Source: a bacterium (GTDB lineage Bacteria; Krumholzibacteriota; Krumholzibacteriia; LZORAL124-64-63). Taken from it: a DNA stretch of 64,000 nt. Made by a program: the position numbers and the translations under genes. The DNA is taken from positions 1 through 64,000 of the forward strand of contig PIVY01000003.1 of assembly GCA_003353795.1 (NCBI GenBank). Direction: 5' to 3'. Positions within the stretch are counted from its first letter, which is position 1, and each line of letters opens with the position of its first letter. Below the pieces are notes generated by a model. That model made no database searches, was not told the DNA's origin, and worked only from the letters and a program-made list of their open reading frames with translations. Below, piece by piece: positions 11,484 through 23,319 of this stretch.

Positions 11484-14400
11484 CTACTTCACCAGGACGA
11501 GTGGCTTGACGCTGGTCTGACCAGCCGCCACCAACCTGCCGTAGTAGGTGCCGGACGCCACCTGGCGACCATCACCATCGCGACCGTCCCACCGCGCCTC
11601 GTTCTGACCGGCGGCCCGCTGGCCGTCGACCAGGGTGCGCACCAGCCGTCCCTGCACGTCGAAGACCCGCAACTCGGCGTGGCCGGCGGCCGGCAGGCTG
11701 AAGTGCAGTACGGTGGCAGGGTTGAACGGGTTGGGAGCGGCACCGTCGAAGCGGAACGCCACCGGCATGTCGTCCACCGGCGTGGTGCTGTCGGTCACCA
11801 CCATCGTGGCGGGGATCAACATCGTCGGGTCGGTCGCGTCGTTGGACGAGAAGGTCACTTCCGCGTGGTAATCACCCAGCACGAGGCCCGTGGCGTCGAA
11901 GTCGAAGACGACGTCCACGGTCTCGCCCGAACCGACCACGCCGGCCAGGGGATCGTAATCGAGCCACGGCACCTGCGAACCGGCGCTCAATCGGATCGCC
12001 ATGCCGTTGGTCAGGTGATTGCCGTTGTAGACAACCTGCAGGCCGTCGCTGGCGTCGTGGTTCTCGATGCCCACGGTGCACTCGTTGCCGTACGAGAAAT
12101 CGTTGTATTGGTAAACGATCACGCCGCTGGCGTAGAGGATCACCTGGAAGGTGAATGAGCCGTCATTGGAGTAGTGAGGCACATCCTGCCACTGCACGAT
12201 GTAGCGGTCGTTCGCCGCATCGTAGTAGCGATAGATGTTGCCGCCGTTGCTCGGATTCAGATCATCCCAGAACGGCGCCACCATCAGGTCCGGGGCGTCG
12301 GTATTGGGCATGGGCTGGTTGGTGTACGGATCGGCGTTGGAGCTGTCGAAGGTGACGAAGCCGTTGGTGCAGATCCGCAGCTGGGTGAAGGTGTCGCCGT
12401 AGTAGGGGAAGCCGAAGCCCAGATCGAACGGACCGTAGCTCTCGTCGTCGGCGTTGCCCACGGTGGTACCCACGCCGCTGACGTCCACCCAGTCGTAGAC
12501 CGGACCGCCGGGTTCGTTGCTGTCGACCCAGACATAGCCGTAGACGTCGGGGCCGCCGACGTCGGTGGCCGGCGACTGGCCGTCGCGCGGATCCTTGGCG
12601 CCCTTGGGCAGATGCAATGGATCGTGCACGGTGACCGCCTCACGAGGCGCGCCACCAACCTCCTCGGCTGCCAGGCGCCAGCTCAGGTCGTCGGCGCCGG
12701 TGTTCGTGATGCTGAAACCGCGCGATCCTTGTTCGCCCGTGGGCACGATCATGTAGAGAGGCGCCTGGGGATAGATCTCCGCGTGGGCGTCCAGAGGCAG
12801 CAGATACAGGTCCATCTCCAGGGGGCCCACCATCTCGATGGAGGTCTCGAGCCTGCCGACGAAGTCCTTGTTCGCCAGGATGTCGTAGGTCAGGCCCACC
12901 GGCAGGTCGATGGAATAGAAACCGCCGGCGCCGCTGGTGACCGGCGCCAGGGGCGTGTCCAGAGCTTCCACCGTGGCGCCCACGGCGACCACGCCATGAG
13001 GTCCGACGACGCGGCCCGAGAGGGCATACGCCGGCGCGGGGTCGATCTGGAAGGTCTGCTCGAGGGTCTCGTCCTCCACGATGGTGATCGAGTAGTTGCC
13101 CTCGAGATAACCGAAGCGCGTGACCACGAGGTCCACGTCGCCCTGCTGAAGGGTCATGCTGAAGGTACCGTCGGCGGCGGTCGTGGCGGACTGGTATCCG
13201 CCCACCACCTGAACCTGGGCCTCGGCCACCGGCGCGCCGGAATCGGCATCGACGAGGGTGCCCTCGAGATAGCCGAGTCCGTCCATCACCGCGATCACGC
13301 ACGCGTAGGCGTCGATGAAGCCGTGACCGTAGTCGTTGTCCTCACCGGGTGCGCCGAGGTCGATGGCCGTCGACATGATGACCTGCTTGATGGTGATCAC
13401 GTCCACGTTCGGATTGGCCGAGCGCATGAGCGCCACCACGCCGGCCACGTGCGGGCCGGCCATGGAGGTGCCGCTCTTGTAGCCGTAGCCACCGCCAGGC
13501 ACGGAGCTGTAGATGTCGCCGCCGGGTGCGGAGATCTCGGGCTTCATGAGGTTCTCCGACGGACCGCAGTTGGGACCCGCCGGGCCGCGGCTCGAGAATC
13601 CGTCGATGGAGAACGGCGGCGAGTGGCCGGTCGAGCCCACGGAGAACACGTTGTACAGGGTCGTGGCGCGATCGGCGGGGGAACGCAGGGAATGCCCGCC
13701 GGGGCCCTCGTTGCCGGCCGACCAGGTGACCACACAGCCGGCGGCTTCGAGGGCGTCGATGCCGTCCCACCAGCGGCTGTCGCAGTCCACGTAGGGCGGA
13801 TTGCCGGAGAAGTTCTCGTTGATGCCCCAGGAGTTCTGGACCACGTCGGGCACGTCGTCGGTGGTGCCGGGGTCACCGTCGGGGTCGGCCATGAAGGCCA
13901 GGGCGGCGAGCACGTCGCTGTCGAACTCGGCACTCACACCCTGATCGATGACGTTGCTGGCGATCCAGACGGCTCCTGGCGCCACGCCGATGGTGTCGTC
14001 GTCGGCCAGACCGGTGATGGTACCCATGACGTGGGTGCCGTGGCTGTTGAAGTCGGTGGGGAAGCTGGGATTGCTACCGATCACGTCGAGCCAGCACTCG
14101 CTCGGCGGAGCGATGAGGCCGCGCCAGCGACTGGCCAGCGCCGGGTGGTTGCCGTCGACGCCGGTGTCGAGGATACCCACGATGACGCCCTCGCCACGAA
14201 TGCCGAGCTCGTCCCAGACACGGCGCGACCCGATATTCTTCACGCCCGGCGTGATACCGATGCCGCGGTTGTCGGAGGCGGCATGCTCGTCCACCGGCTT
14301 CATGAGTTCGGGAACCAGATCCGGCTCGATGCGATCCACGTCGTCGCGCTCGGCCAGGCGATAGAGCATGTCCTTGGTGGCCACCACGACCACGCCGTTG

Positions 14401-14735
14401 ACGATCCAGTGGGGCGTGTAGCCCATGACGCCGCCGCCGGCCTTGTTGATCTCGAGCTCAGCCAGCAGATTCGCCTGGCTCGTTGCGGCGACATGTTTCA
14501 GCTCGTTGATCACGCGCAGGTGGCGGGTGGCCAGGGTCGCCTTCTCGAGATGGAGTTCGATGTCCATGCTCGTCACGTCGACCCGGTCGCGCATGAAGAC
14601 AAGGGCCTTCACGGGCGTGGAATCATCGGTGCGGTCGAGGAGGTCCTGTAGACCCGGGGCGATCTCGCCGGCCAGGGCGGCGCCGCTCAACAGCGCGACA
14701 GCCAGGGCCGAGAGAAGGAGCTTTCGCAACATCAT
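11484..14735 (-). CDS. Secreted subtilisin-like S8 serine protease with FlgD tail
   Basis: A 1083-residue exported protease. A signal peptide (about 1-22) is followed by an inhibitor-like propeptide and the S8 catalytic domain, with Asp190 in GILDTGVDG, His232 in NSHGTHVMG, the oxyanion Asn342 in SAGNEGPGG and Ser424 in SGTSMAGPHVAG. Downstream come two carboxypeptidase-regulatory-like beta domains (about 490-640), then a long beta-rich region with YGYVWVDSNEPGGP. The C-terminal FlgD-like tail begins with APNPFNPATVLHFSLP and ends in PLVLVK, a presumed sorting or attachment domain. The start gives two consecutive Met codons at 14735. Function is extracellular protein degradation; the specificity is unknown. 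Its tail is shared with three other proteins in the window. Confidence 0.94.
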   Translation of the reverse strand: MMLRKLLLSALAVALLSGAALAGEIAPGLQDLLDRTDDSTPVKALVFMRDRVDVTSMDIELHLEKATLATRHLRVINELKHVAATSQANLLAELEINKAGGGVMGYTPHWIVNGVVVVATKDMLYRLAERDDVDRIEPDLVPELMKPVDEHAASDNRGIGITPGVKNIGSRRVWDELGIRGEGVIVGILDTGVDGNHPALASRWRGLIAPPSECWLDVIGSNPSFPTDFNSHGTHVMGTITGLADDDTIGVAPGAVWIASNVIDQGVSAEFDSDVLAALAFMADPDGDPGTTDDVPDVVQNSWGINENFSGNPPYVDCDSRWWDGIDALEAAGCVVTWSAGNEGPGGHSLRSPADRATTLYNVFSVGSTGHSPPFSIDGFSSRGPAGPNCGPSENLMKPEISAPGGDIYSSVPGGGYGYKSGTSMAGPHVAGVVALMRSANPNVDVITIKQVIMSTAIDLGAPGEDNDYGHGFIDAYACVIAVMDGLGYLEGTLVDADSGAPVAEAQVQVVGGYQSATTAADGTFSMTLQQGDVDLVVTRFGYLEGNYSITIVEDETLEQTFQIDPAPAYALSGRVVGPHGVVAVGATVEALDTPLAPVTSGAGGFYSIDLPVGLTYDILANKDFVGRLETSIEMVGPLEMDLYLLPLDAHAEIYPQAPLYMIVPTGEQGSRGFSITNTGADDLSWRLAAEEVGGAPREAVTVHDPLHLPKGAKDPRDGQSPATDVGGPDVYGYVWVDSNEPGGPVYDWVDVSGVGTTVGNADDESYGPFDLGFGFPYYGDTFTQLRICTNGFVTFDSSNADPYTNQPMPNTDAPDLMVAPFWDDLNPSNGGNIYRYYDAANDRYIVQWQDVPHYSNDGSFTFQVILYASGVIVYQYNDFSYGNECTVGIENHDASDGLQVVYNGNHLTNGMAIRLSAGSQVPWLDYDPLAGVVGSGETVDVVFDFDATGLVLGDYHAEVTFSSNDATDPTMLIPATMVVTDSTTPVDDMPVAFRFDGAAPNPFNPATVLHFSLPAAGHAELRVFDVQGRLVRTLVDGQRAAGQNEARWDGRDGDGRQVASGTYYGRLVAAGQTSVKPLVLVK

Positions 14736-14785
14736 ATTGGGGTCCCCTTTTTTTACGGTGAGGGTGAATCAGGGACAGCAGTGCG

Positions 14786-14817
14786 ACCGGCGGCGGGCCG
14801 GATGGCCCACCGCCGGT
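14786..14817. terminator. Strong hairpin between the two peptidase genes
   Basis: A 14-bp stem with one G-T wobble (14786-14799 with 14804-14817) lies between the M1 stop at 14955 and the protease start at 14735. It has no T tract, so it is either a weak terminator of the M1 gene or structure in the protease leader. The rest of 14818-14954 holds an imperfect palindrome (14871-14886) and no gene. Confidence 0.4.
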
Positions 14818-14954
14818 GACGATCGCATCTCATGGGAAATTTTATCACATACCGGGCTGTCGGGCTCGACATTTCGCGATCGAAATCGAAAATCACCCCG
14901 AATTCGGCGGCATGCCCGCGTCACCGGGCCGCCGACCACGATCTCGATCAGCCC

Positions 14955-16952
14955 CTACTTGACGAGCGCCAGACGCGCGGTCTCCCGCTTGCCCCCGGCC
15001 TCGGCCACGGCGAAGTAGACACCCGCCGCCACGGTACGGCCCTGACCGTCGCGACCGTTCCAGGCGATCTCGTTGGCCCCGGCGGGCAGATCGCCATCCA
15101 CCAGGACGCGCACCAGGCGGCCGGCGGCGTCGTGCAGGGCCAGCCGCGCCGGACCTGCCGCGCCCAGCTCCATCCGCAGGGTCGTCTGCGGGTTGAACGG
15201 ATTGGGATAAGCGGTCAACGACAGAGCCGACGACGTCGAGGGCACGTCGGTGATGGTGCCGGCGAACGCGTCGCGCAGGATCCACTCGTCGGGATCGAAC
15301 TGCGCCGCCCAGCCCTCGCCCGGCACGGTGAGGGTGTAGTACTGGACCTCGCGTTCATTCTCCAGGGTCACCCAGTGGTCGCCCTGGTCGGTGATGAACC
15401 GGATCGGAATGGGCATGGTGAACAGGCCGGTGTTGGTCTGGATCTGATCGATGCGCACGTGGGCGGTGGTGTTTTCGCCGTCGGGCACGAAGAGATAGGC
15501 GAAGCGGTAGCGCGGATAGTACTCGCCGTAGATCCATTGCTGGAAGAACGGTCCGAGATCCTGGCCGGACACCTCTTCCATCGCGCCCTGCAGGTCCTCG
15601 GTATCGGCCGCTCCGTACTCGAAGCGTTCGCGGTAGAGGGCGAGCCCCGCGAAGAAGTCCTCGTCGCCGACCACGCCGCGTAGCATGTGCACCACCCAGC
15701 TGGCCTTGTTGTAGCTGAGGTTGGAGTCGAAGATGCTGCCGAAGTTGTCGGGATTCTCCACGTAGATGGTGCCGCCGCCGGTGTAGCGGTTGTTCGCCAG
15801 GTCGTCCCGGTACGCCTGCGGCCCGTCGCTCTGCTCGAGCCAGTAGGCCTCCGACCAGGTTGCGAAACCCTCGTTGAGCCAGATGTGGTGGAAGCTCTTG
15901 CAGGTCACCATGTCGCCCCACCACTGATGTGCCAGTTCGTGGGCGGTGAGGCCTTCCCCGAAGTACCAGTAGATCATGCTCGAGCAGGTCTGGTGCTCCA
16001 TGCCGCCGCCCCAGGTGAAAGCGGCGTGTCCGTACTTCTCGTCGATGAAGGGATATTCGCCGAAGCCGTCGGCGAAGGCGCTGATCATCTCGGCGGTGAC
16101 CCCGTAGCCGTCGCGCGCTTCCTGCTCGTAGCTGGGGACCACGTAGTTGACGATGGGCATGGTCGCGCCCGACTCCGAGGTGTAGGTGTCGGTGAAGACC
16201 AGATAGGGATAGGCCGCGACCGATACCAGGTACGTGCAGATGGGATAGCGTTCCTGCCAGTGGAAGACGCGCCGACCGTCCACCATCTCCTCGCCCACGA
16301 GCAGACCGTTGCTGGCCACGATCATATTGGGATCCACGGCGATGTGCAGATCCACCGAGTCGGCCTTGTCGTGATTGAGGTCCTTGCAGGGCCACCAGGT
16401 GCGGGCGCCGAACGGCTCGCTCAGGGTCCAGATCAGGCGCTCGGTGTCGGCCCAGGCCCAGCCGAAGGCGCCGAGGCCGTTGGGGTTGCCGTGATAGTCC
16501 ACGGTGACCTCGATCTCCTGGCCCATGGTGTGGTCGCTGCCCAGGTCCACCGACAGCAGATTCGCCACGTGGGTATAGGCCGCCGGCTGCCCGGCCACCC
16601 GCACCGCGTCTACGATCAAGGCGATACTCTGCATGTTCAGGTCGACCATGCGCAGCAACGGGCCCACGACGGTGGCCCGCATGGTGACCGTGCCGGTGAT
16701 CAATTCATTCACGTGGTCGAGGTCCAGATCGAGATCGTAGAAGTGGACGTCGTAGAGATCCTGCTCCGTGCTCAGCTTGACGGGCCGGTCGTTCACGGCC
16801 CGGGCGGCGGCGGCGGTCTTGGCCTCGCCTTCCCACTGACGCCAGAATCCGGGCGTGTCGGGGACCTCGCCGGGGGTGGGTCCGGAGGTCGTCTGGGCCG
16901 AGATCGGTGCGGTGGCGAGCGCGACGAGGCACGCGAGCATGACGAAGCGCAT
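14955..16952 (-). CDS. Secreted M1 family aminopeptidase with FlgD tail
   Basis: A 665-residue zinc aminopeptidase. The signal peptide spans about residues 1-20. The gluzincin site is HELAHQWWGD (His338, Glu339, His342) with the third zinc ligand Glu361 in WLNEGFA; the substrate-recognition GxMEN-like motif reads GGGMEHQ (315-321), with Asn replaced by His. The N-terminal saddle and catalytic domain fill about 55-560, and the usual C-terminal helical domain is absent. Instead there is a FlgD-like tail (YPNPFNPQTTLRMELG to ARLALVK). The ATG at 16952 follows AGGAG by nine bases. It probably removes N-terminal residues from peptides outside the cell, complementing the S8 protease just downstream. 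Confidence 0.94.
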   Translation of the reverse strand: MRFVMLACLVALATAPISAQTTSGPTPGEVPDTPGFWRQWEGEAKTAAAARAVNDRPVKLSTEQDLYDVHFYDLDLDLDHVNELITGTVTMRATVVGPLLRMVDLNMQSIALIVDAVRVAGQPAAYTHVANLLSVDLGSDHTMGQEIEVTVDYHGNPNGLGAFGWAWADTERLIWTLSEPFGARTWWPCKDLNHDKADSVDLHIAVDPNMIVASNGLLVGEEMVDGRRVFHWQERYPICTYLVSVAAYPYLVFTDTYTSESGATMPIVNYVVPSYEQEARDGYGVTAEMISAFADGFGEYPFIDEKYGHAAFTWGGGMEHQTCSSMIYWYFGEGLTAHELAHQWWGDMVTCKSFHHIWLNEGFATWSEAYWLEQSDGPQAYRDDLANNRYTGGGTIYVENPDNFGSIFDSNLSYNKASWVVHMLRGVVGDEDFFAGLALYRERFEYGAADTEDLQGAMEEVSGQDLGPFFQQWIYGEYYPRYRFAYLFVPDGENTTAHVRIDQIQTNTGLFTMPIPIRFITDQGDHWVTLENEREVQYYTLTVPGEGWAAQFDPDEWILRDAFAGTITDVPSTSSALSLTAYPNPFNPQTTLRMELGAAGPARLALHDAAGRLVRVLVDGDLPAGANEIAWNGRDGQGRTVAAGVYFAVAEAGGKRETARLALVK

Positions 16953-16999
16953 GGAAGCGGTCTCCTGGGCTGGTGGCGATGAAGCGGTCGGGGTCCATG

Positions 17000-17029
17000 A
17001 ATCTAGGGACAGAACGGTCCTGATTCCAG
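17000..17029 (-). promoter_or_regulatory. Putative promoter of the M1 aminopeptidase gene
   Basis: On the minus strand CTGGAA (17029-17024) and TAGATT (17005-17000) are 18 bases apart and lie 48 bases before the ATG. An alternative TATAAT occurs at 17059-17054 without a good -35 box. Confidence 0.35.
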
Positions 17030-17117
17030 GGCCGGCACTCGAATTCGCTGTCAATTATAGCACGTCGGCCCGGATCACGGTCGGCGGGGCCGGCGAAACG
17101 CTCCAGGCGTCGCCACG

Positions 17118-17148
17118 AAAAAACCCGGGGCCAGTCGACCCCGGGTTT
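17118..17148 (-). terminator. Intrinsic terminator of the GAPDH gene
   Basis: A perfect 10-bp stem (17121-17130 with 17139-17148) is followed, on the minus strand, by a T run at 17123-17118. It lies 28 bases beyond the stop codon. Confidence 0.9.
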
Positions 17149-17175
17149 CACGATGCACGGAGATCGGGCTGGGCT

Positions 17176-20000
<2,825 letters not shown>

Positions 20001-20004
<4 letters not shown>

Positions 20005-20477
20005 GGAGAGACGAAGGTCTCGCTCAGCGCCTCGAGCGCCGTCTCGGCGCCGTCCATGTCCACCAGGAACGCCACGGTGGTGAACGACGTGCTGATCATG
20101 TGCACGGTGATCCCGACGCCATCCATGGCGTCGAAGATCCGGCCGCCGATGGCGGGGCTCGAGCTGAACTGGGGCCCGTACACCGCGATGGCACTACAAC
20201 GCCGGTAGACTTCCACCCGTTCGGCGCCGATCTCCTCGCGGATGTCCTGCAACAATCCCAGAGCCTGATCCAGATCGTCGCAACCGATGGCCAGGCCCAG
20301 ATTCTGGTGCCCCCGGTCGTCGGTGATGGATGAGCAGCACACGATGTTGATGCCGGCCTTGCCCAGGGCGCCCAGCGAGCGGCTGGCGAATCGCGAGCCA
20401 GGCTCGGCGCCGAGAACCCGTACCAGCACGATCTGGTCAGTCCTGGTGATGCCGCCGACGGCGATCTTTCCGGTCAT
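20001..20477 (-). CDS. ACT domain protein resembling the aspartokinase regulatory region
   Basis: A 158-residue stand-alone tandem ACT protein. It resembles the C-terminal regulatory half of lysine-sensitive aspartokinases: GSRFASRSLGALGKAGINIV, followed by the second ACT repeat with PAIGGRIFDAMDGVGITVHM and TVAFLVDMDGAETALEALSE. There is no kinase domain, so it is likely a ligand-binding regulator or a free regulatory subunit binding an amino acid. The ATG at 20477 has AAGGAG ten bases upstream. It is convergent with, and overlaps by four bases, the nucleoside kinase gene. The partner is not in this window. Confidence 0.8.
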
Positions 20478-20783
20478 GTGTTGCGCGCTCCTTCGAGAAG
20501 TCGGTCCGTCACCGGGTGGCGGGCGGGTCCCGCTAATATGGTTCCTGGCATGCCGGACACCAAACCCGGCCTCCGTTTCGAGCCGACGCGGTGCGCCCGA
20601 AACGGTCGTCATTCGGTGATTCTTTACTCTGGAGCGGTTTTTTGTAGCCTGAGACAATTTTGCCGTTGAAGGAAGTCGCTCAGGTCGGATACATTGCCTC
20701 GGCCCGACCGACGCTCGCCCTCCGCGCCGGGCGTCGAGAACCATGCGACGGTTTGCACCCCACACATCCGAGGAGAGGCGCCG
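20478..20783. other. 306-bp divergent intergenic region
   Basis: This lies between the divergent ACT and ParA genes. I see no coding sequence in it. It is comparatively AT-rich around 20610-20665, holds a candidate promoter for parA (20666-20695), and must also hold the promoter of the ACT gene, for which I see no clear match. Confidence 0.6.
20666..20695 (+). promoter_or_regulatory. Putative promoter of the ParA-like gene
   Basis: TTGAAG (20666-20671) and TACATT (20690-20695) are separated by 18 bases, 88 bases before the ATG at 20784. The -10 box is identical to that of the oligopeptidase promoter. Confidence 0.4.
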
Positions 20784-21965
20784 ATGGACCACGCCGACCC
20801 CGCACCCGCCACCCCCAAGCGCCGCACTCCCTGGAACACCCTCTCCGCCCGCGTCATCGCCATGGTCAGCCGCAAGGGCGGCGTGGGCAAGACCACGTCG
20901 GCGGTAAACCTCGGCGCCGCGTTCGCACTCTCGGGACATACCGTTCTGGTCATCGGCGTGGATCCCCAGTGCGGCGTGTCCCGCACCCTCGGCTGCGGCC
21001 CCGACGATCTTACCGGCGGTCTCGTCGACCTCTTCGACCAGGATCTGCCGCTGACGCACCTCGCCCAGACCAGCCCCCTCAAGGACCTCTTCTTCGCCTC
21101 CACCCGCGTGCGCGACATGTCCGAGGAGGAGCGCTTCCTGAGCCTCATGCACGAGCGCCCCGACACCTTCGTGCAGGAGGTCGACCGCGCCCGCAATCTC
21201 TACGACACCATCATCATCGATTGCCCGCCGCACCTGGGATCTCCCACCCGTGCGGCACTGAGCGCGGCCGACAGCGTCCTGGTGCCCGTGCAGGCCGAGG
21301 AACTGTGCCGCGATTCCCTGGGCACCCTGCTCGGTGCTCTCGACACCTTCAAGGAAGCCCGCGGCGGCCAGGTGCTCGAGGACGGTCCCGAGCTGGAAGG
21401 CATCTTCCTGACCATGCTCAACGAGCGCACCCGCATGGGTCGTCACGTGGCGGCCGCCGTGGCCGAGGAGTTCGGCCCCGTGCTGCTGGAATCATCGGTG
21501 CCGCGCACCACCCGCCTCAGCGAGATGGCGCTGCGCGGCAAGCCCAGTGTGATCTACGACCGCCGCTCGCCCGGCAGCCGAGCCTATTTCAATCTGGCCG
21601 ACGAGATCTTGACCCGATATCGGATTCGCGAAGGCCTTACGGCCGGCGGAAAATCGAAGGCCGACGCCCCGTCCGACGGGACGGCGGCGGACGTCGCCGG
21701 CGCGGTGAGCGCTGCTGCGGCCCCCACCGGCTTGCAGGAATCGCCGGGCGCCGGAATCCGCCTGGCCGAGAACCTCGAGAGCCTGCTGGGCGACCTGCGG
21801 GCCTCCGGATCCCTCGAAGTGCCCTCCGCCCCGTCGGCCAACGAGATCTCGGCCCCGGAGATGGTGTCCCTGGAAGACCTTCTCGCCGAGGAGGAGTCCG
21901 GCGCATCCGATCCCTGGGACGAGGCGTTCCGGTCGGGAGAGAACCGGCCGGACCGGCTGAACTAG
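20784..21965 (+). CDS. ParA/MinD-type ATPase with C-terminal extension
   Basis: A 393-residue deviant-Walker ATPase. Walker A is SRKGGVGKTTSAVNLG (29-44) with both signature lysines, and Walker A' and B correspond to VIGVDPQCGVS and TIIIDCPPHLG. The C-terminal part of the ATPase reads FLTMLNERTRMGRHVAAAVAEEFG. After about residue 290 there is a low-complexity, acidic, Ala/Ser/Glu-rich tail, probably disordered. Such proteins position chromosomes, plasmids or large complexes on the nucleoid or membrane. No ParB, parS cluster or replication gene is adjacent, so it is an orphan ParA, perhaps positioning another cargo. The ATG follows GAGGAGAGGCG. A strong terminator follows. Confidence 0.9.
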   Translation: MDHADPAPATPKRRTPWNTLSARVIAMVSRKGGVGKTTSAVNLGAAFALSGHTVLVIGVDPQCGVSRTLGCGPDDLTGGLVDLFDQDLPLTHLAQTSPLKDLFFASTRVRDMSEEERFLSLMHERPDTFVQEVDRARNLYDTIIIDCPPHLGSPTRAALSAADSVLVPVQAEELCRDSLGTLLGALDTFKEARGGQVLEDGPELEGIFLTMLNERTRMGRHVAAAVAEEFGPVLLESSVPRTTRLSEMALRGKPSVIYDRRSPGSRAYFNLADEILTRYRIREGLTAGGKSKADAPSDGTAADVAGAVSAAAAPTGLQESPGAGIRLAENLESLLGDLRASGSLEVPSAPSANEISAPEMVSLEDLLAEEESGASDPWDEAFRSGENRPDRLN

Positions 21966-21990
21966 CCACTCGTCACCGCCGCGAATTCTG

Positions 21991-22033
21991 CCGGGAGGAT
22001 CCGGGGTTTGCCCGGATCCTCCCGGTATTCTAG
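21991..22033 (+). terminator. Intrinsic terminator after the ParA-like gene
   Basis: A perfect 15-bp stem (21991-22005 with 22011-22025) with a 5-base loop, followed by an A/T-rich TATTCTAG stretch. Confidence 0.8.
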
Positions 22034-22036
22034 ATT
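22008..22036 (+). promoter_or_regulatory. Putative promoter of the dehydrogenase-selenoprotein operon
   Basis: TTGCCC (22008-22013) and TAGATT (22031-22036) with a 17-base spacer overlap the 3' arm of the preceding terminator and lie 71 bases before the GTG start. This is a pattern match only. Confidence 0.35.
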
Positions 22037-22107
22037 TGGCCCTGCCCGGGCGTCGTATACCACGCCCAGCCACCGATCCGTCGCGAACCGGTCCCCGGAG
22101 GTCCGCC

Positions 22108-23283
22108 GTGCAACCCGACCAGATGCTCGCCCTCGTCTACGACAAGTCCACCATGCCCTGGGACACTACCCGCGGTTTCGAGAAACGCGCCGTCGCTCGC
22201 CCGGTCCTGGACCCGGAGCAGGATCCCGTGGACGCCGACAGCGTCATCGTCAAGGTCATCTACGCCGGCTTCTGCGGCAGCGACCGTGGCATCTGGAACC
22301 GCACCGCCTTCAAGGGCATGATCTTCGACAGCCTCAAGCGCGAACAAGCCGCCGTGCGGGTGATCGGTCACGAGATGGTGGGCGAACTGGTGGAAGTGGG
22401 TGCGCGAGCCGCGAGCCAGTACGGCTACCGGGCCAAGGACATCGTGTCGACCGAGAGCCACATCATCTGCAACACCTGCTACCAGTGCCGCATCGGTCAG
22501 ACCCACATCTGCGCCAACGACATCATCATCGGCATCGCCCAGAACGGCTGCTTCGCCGAGTACATCAAGCTGCCGGCCCAGACCCTCTGGCCCACCGACC
22601 AGCGCAAGATCGACCTGAAGGTGGCCGCAGTGCAGGAGCCCTTCGGGAACGCCGTACACGCCGCCTCGGCCGCCGACCTGCGCGGCAAGACGGTGGCCGT
22701 GTTCGGCTGCGGCACCATCGGATTGTTCTGCATCATGGTGGCCCGGGCCCTGGGCGCTACCCGGGTCATCGGCGTCGAGCCGGTAGCCAAGAACATCGAG
22801 ATGGCGCGCCAGCTTGGCGCCGATGACGTGATCCCGCTGGACATGAAGCAGTCGGCCAAGAACGGCTGGAGCGCCGACAAGGAACTCGTCCAGCAAGTGC
22901 GCGAGGCCTTCGGCGGCATCGGCGCCGACGTGTCGCTGGAGATGGCCGGCTTCAACACCAGCGTGAACAACGCCATCCAGTCGACGCGACGCGGCGGTGA
23001 CGTTATCCTGTTCGGCCTGAAGCAGGGCAACTTCCGGATCCAGGCCATGGACCGGATGATCGTCAACGGCATCACGCTCCGCTCGGTCATCGGTCGTCGA
23101 CTGTTCGAGGACTGGTACACCACGCGCAATCTCCTGGAAGACCGCAGCAACGGCATCCAGGACCGCATCAAGGACGTGATCCTCGGCGGCGGCACCGAAT
23201 CGGTGGTCCACATCCAGGACTTCACCCCCGAGGGCTTCGAGCAGACCCTGGCGGCCTGGCCCAAGCCGCTCATCCAGTTCTGA
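22108..23283 (+). CDS. Zinc-dependent dehydrogenase, threonine dehydrogenase-like
   Basis: A 391-residue medium-chain dehydrogenase. Catalytic zinc ligands are suggested by Cys56 (YAGFCGSDRGIW) and the GHEMVGE block at 87-93; the structural zinc loop has four cysteines, CNTCYQCRIGQTHIC (121-135). EPFGNAVHAA is the wording seen in L-threonine 3-dehydrogenases. The Rossmann motif is GCGTIGLFCIMVARALGA. The start is GTG at 22108, set by GGAGG six bases upstream; the next ATG (22123) is too far from it. It would oxidise a secondary alcohol such as threonine with NAD+. No kbl gene is adjacent. It lies 36 bases upstream of the selenoprotein gene and probably shares its transcript. Confidence 0.88.
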   Translation: MQPDQMLALVYDKSTMPWDTTRGFEKRAVARPVLDPEQDPVDADSVIVKVIYAGFCGSDRGIWNRTAFKGMIFDSLKREQAAVRVIGHEMVGELVEVGARAASQYGYRAKDIVSTESHIICNTCYQCRIGQTHICANDIIIGIAQNGCFAEYIKLPAQTLWPTDQRKIDLKVAAVQEPFGNAVHAASAADLRGKTVAVFGCGTIGLFCIMVARALGATRVIGVEPVAKNIEMARQLGADDVIPLDMKQSAKNGWSADKELVQQVREAFGGIGADVSLEMAGFNTSVNNAIQSTRRGGDVILFGLKQGNFRIQAMDRMIVNGITLRSVIGRRLFEDWYTTRNLLEDRSNGIQDRIKDVILGGGTESVVHIQDFTPEGFEQTLAAWPKPLIQF

Positions 23284-23319
23284 CAGCGCCTGTCCTCACC
23301 GGCGCGAGGGAGGATCGAC

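Noticed and set aside
12174-14651. 825-codon plus-strand frame opposite the S8 protease
   Set aside because: Composition (Gly, Val, His, Ala runs) is typical of a GC-rich shadow, and the minus strand carries a complete protease with a catalytic triad.
20784-21965. Plasmid or chromosome partition locus
   Set aside because: No parB, parS-like repeats or replication gene beside the ParA-type ATPase.
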